Of a stretch of DNA of 64,000 nt, positions 62,701 through 64,000 are shown in pieces (the stretch's first letter is position 1; the number at the start of each line of letters is the position of its first letter). The notes beneath the pieces are model-generated. The model ran no database searches, had not been told where the DNA came from, and was given only the letters and a program-made list of their open reading frames with translations. This DNA is from Rotaria macrura (lineage: Eukaryota > Rotifera > Eurotatoria > Philodinida > Philodinidae). A program made the translations under genes and the position numbers. The DNA lies in contig OENT01000153.1 in the NCBI GenBank assembly GCA_900239685.1, positions 62,001-126,000 on the forward strand. Direction: 5' to 3'.

Positions 62701-64000
62701 AAAACAAACACCAACCGCTTGATTGGTTGAAATTAAGGGATGCAAAAAACAATACTTGAAGAATGTTCTAACAGAAATAGAATGGCGTTGAGTTCGTCGA
62801 ATATATCATCAATAGTATTTCTGAACGTATTTTATTCTAGAAACGACAAACATTCATAATAAAATAAGTTTGATGAAATAATCTATAGTCATACTTGGAA
62901 ACGTACACAGTATGATAGAAATAGAGAAGAAAATCAATTGGTTACGAATCTATTTCTTGTTAATTTTTGATTTAATTCTTTGTAATACCTGTAAGTTATT
63001 AAAGAAAGATCATAAAGAGCAAGTTAAATTTCGATTGATGCCCTTTGAAAAGTCAATAGTTAGAAAAATAACTCTGACAAAGTCTTCTTCAATCAGAGCA
63101 AATATTTGGTCTGACTTCTCTTGGAAACCTTGTTGTACATAATTCATAGATAAAATCTTGATGTATCCTCTGTTGGATAGAAATCTATGTTAATCTTAAA
63201 ATCTATATTCGCAGCTGAGGAGCATGATAAGCATTATTGAAAAACTATCACAACTGCATTGTTTGTTGTTATACGTTTTCATCAACATTGGAGTCGTTTG
63301 CTGGTGAATAAGTAGCACGTCACTGAACTGAATATTAACTAGTTTAAAATAAAAAACAAGGCTCAAATCAGATAGAATGTCATTGATTGTAAAGAAATTT
63401 GAAAATTGACACTTCAAATCCTTATGATTAAGGGATTTAGTAGCTATTTTGCAAAGTATAATTATTCCTAAATACATATTCAATCATTTCTTCTCGTTTT
63501 CTTTTAATGCTTTAGTTAATACTAAAATCGATTGTTCCAACATAATTTGTGACACAACACATTCTAATTCATCAACATGTCCGTCCGATAGTCACTTCGT
63601 TGAAGATGATACGTCTCTTCCACAAATATCATTATCCACATCGAAAAATCTCTCATCGATATGTTGCAAACCTCAAGGTCAATGTGCGTGCTCAGCATGT
63701 CCAAAAACAATATGTGGAGAAAATTCCATCATTCAAATATATCGAATAGGCAATCGAAATCTTCCCGGACAATGTTGTGATCAATTCAAATGCTTTAAGA
63801 GTAGGTGAGACCGAGGGGAGTACAGATAACATAAAATAAAAACATTTCTTCTTTCTATTAAATCTAGATTCACAGCAATGTCATCATGATAAAAAGATCT
63901 ATAATGAAAACGAAACTTGGTCTATCGATGAATGTACAACATGTACTTGCCGTGCTGGACTTGTCGATTGTGCTATGATTCAATGCCCTATTCATACACA
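59776..64000 (+). CDS. CRIM1-like secreted/membrane protein: IGFBP domain plus VWC repeats (3' part outside window)
   Basis: Exons seen: 59776-60220, 60298-60489, 63516-63800, 63868 to the window end; phases agree; at least 351 residues. Seen: a signal peptide (MLIGRFLLTITVLSTFIFAA), a low-complexity Ser-rich linker, then an IGFBP-type N-terminal domain with ECLEPCSMDYC, CNCCTVC (the GCGCCxxC variant) and CGGHLNVYGLCEQDLLC. Exon 2 continues with a Cys-containing segment (CECANRRLPCN). Exon 3 has antistasin/VWC-like cysteine spacing (CSNIICD, CCKPQGQCACSACPKTIC, GQCCDQFKC), matching CRIM1 repeats. Exon 4 starts a VWC domain (ECTTCTCRAGLVDC). CRIM1-type proteins bind BMP/TGF-beta ligands at the cell surface; that role is family knowledge. 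The intron at 60490-63515 is 3 kb, far longer than the others here, and holds a nested antisense gene. Confidence 0.85.
61407..61433. repeat. TA microsatellite in the CRIM1-like intron
   Basis: About thirteen TA units, about 130 bases past the 3' end of the nested antisense gene. Confidence 0.85.
61564..62259 (-). CDS. Secreted protein of unknown family, nested antisense in the CRIM1-like intron
   Basis: One exon, 231 residues, ATG at 62259. Seen: a signal peptide (MAFSSLLSIIIVMLFHGTC), a Thr/Pro-rich linker (TTRPPTLPPITC), a helix with heptad-like spacing (IKSIMEELLNEQTKVLMLKL) that could form a short coiled coil, then a globular part with few Cys and motifs such as NRVVVGAMQN, LWYLETGRAFGF, WTIDLNYGGWRAG and WRKMIYCM. 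The arrangement leader, coiled coil, globular domain recalls secreted C1q- or lectin-like recognition proteins, but I do not see their defining residues, so the family is unassigned. It is transcribed opposite to the CRIM1-like gene inside its 3-kb intron. The intact frame and leader argue for a real gene and not a retrocopy fragment. Confidence 0.75.
   Translation of the reverse strand: MAFSSLLSIIIVMLFHGTCSQMIGTTRPPTLPPITCPSIDEIKSIMEELLNEQTKVLMLKLNDLEARINGLASCDTMAPSELFMGIYENLTIFNDWALLYDKPYNHSTTSGELKDAANKCTSNRVVVGAMQNENSNILSVAAVGPTRVLYLNTTVDTPEEVENVLWYLETGRAFGFRPIENDLHTAPQSELFLAWTIDLNYGGWRAGKATNLYQSSIWRKMIYCMPTFSQK

Overview
This is nuclear DNA from an invertebrate animal. It is AT-rich (about 70 percent by eye). 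Most genes are split by many short introns of roughly 50-90 bases, with a few introns of 0.6-3 kb, and almost all junctions are GT-AG. Animal-specific families place it in Metazoa: an NR2E-type nuclear receptor, an RGK small GTPase, a CRIM1-like IGFBP/VWC protein and a FUBP-type KH protein. Compact AT-rich genes with tiny introns would fit a bdelloid rotifer (Rotaria/Adineta-like), but the genus is an inference and was not tested. I saw no prokaryotic, organellar or viral segment, and no tRNA, rRNA or CRISPR.

Layout. 1-3.1 kb: no gene. 3.1-4.5 kb (+): a PKA-catalytic-like kinase. 5.8-6.9 kb (-): a divergent kinase with a signal peptide. 8.3-11.3 kb (+): a FUBP/KSRP-like KH protein. 13.7-15.0 kb (-): a Q/S/N-rich protein of unknown function, divergent from a 17-exon M1 aminopeptidase at 15.3-21.4 kb (+). 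A piggyBac-like non-autonomous element lies just downstream (21.6-22.3 kb). 24.5-28.9 kb (-): an RGK GTPase with a very long N-terminus. 28.9-39.6 kb is gene-poor, with one small unknown gene near 35.6-35.9 kb (-). 39.6-41.3 kb (-): the nuclear receptor. 43.6-44.1 kb: a short inverted-repeat element. 45.6-48.7 kb (+): condensin subunit CAP-H, 5' end unresolved. 50.2-51.0 kb (-): an ASMT-like O-methyltransferase lacking its SAM-binding core. 51.1-52.8 kb (-): an E2 ubiquitin-conjugating fold without the catalytic cysteine, divergent from a small basic protein (53.0-54.6 kb, +). 54.6-59.8 kb: no gene. 59.8 kb to the end (+): the start of a CRIM1-like gene with a secreted single-exon gene nested antisense in its large intron.

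The genes form no operon or pathway; this is an ordinary eukaryotic mix of signalling, RNA/DNA-binding, chromosome and secretory genes. The most unusual items are an AT-AC intron with a U2-like 5' site placed exactly inside the M1 zinc-ligand motif, several enzyme folds that have lost key residues (E2, ASMT-like), a kinase fold behind a signal peptide, and two short inverted-repeat elements. I found no clear multi-gene undescribed system. Exon boundaries were set by hand from splice consensus, reading phase and family conservation.
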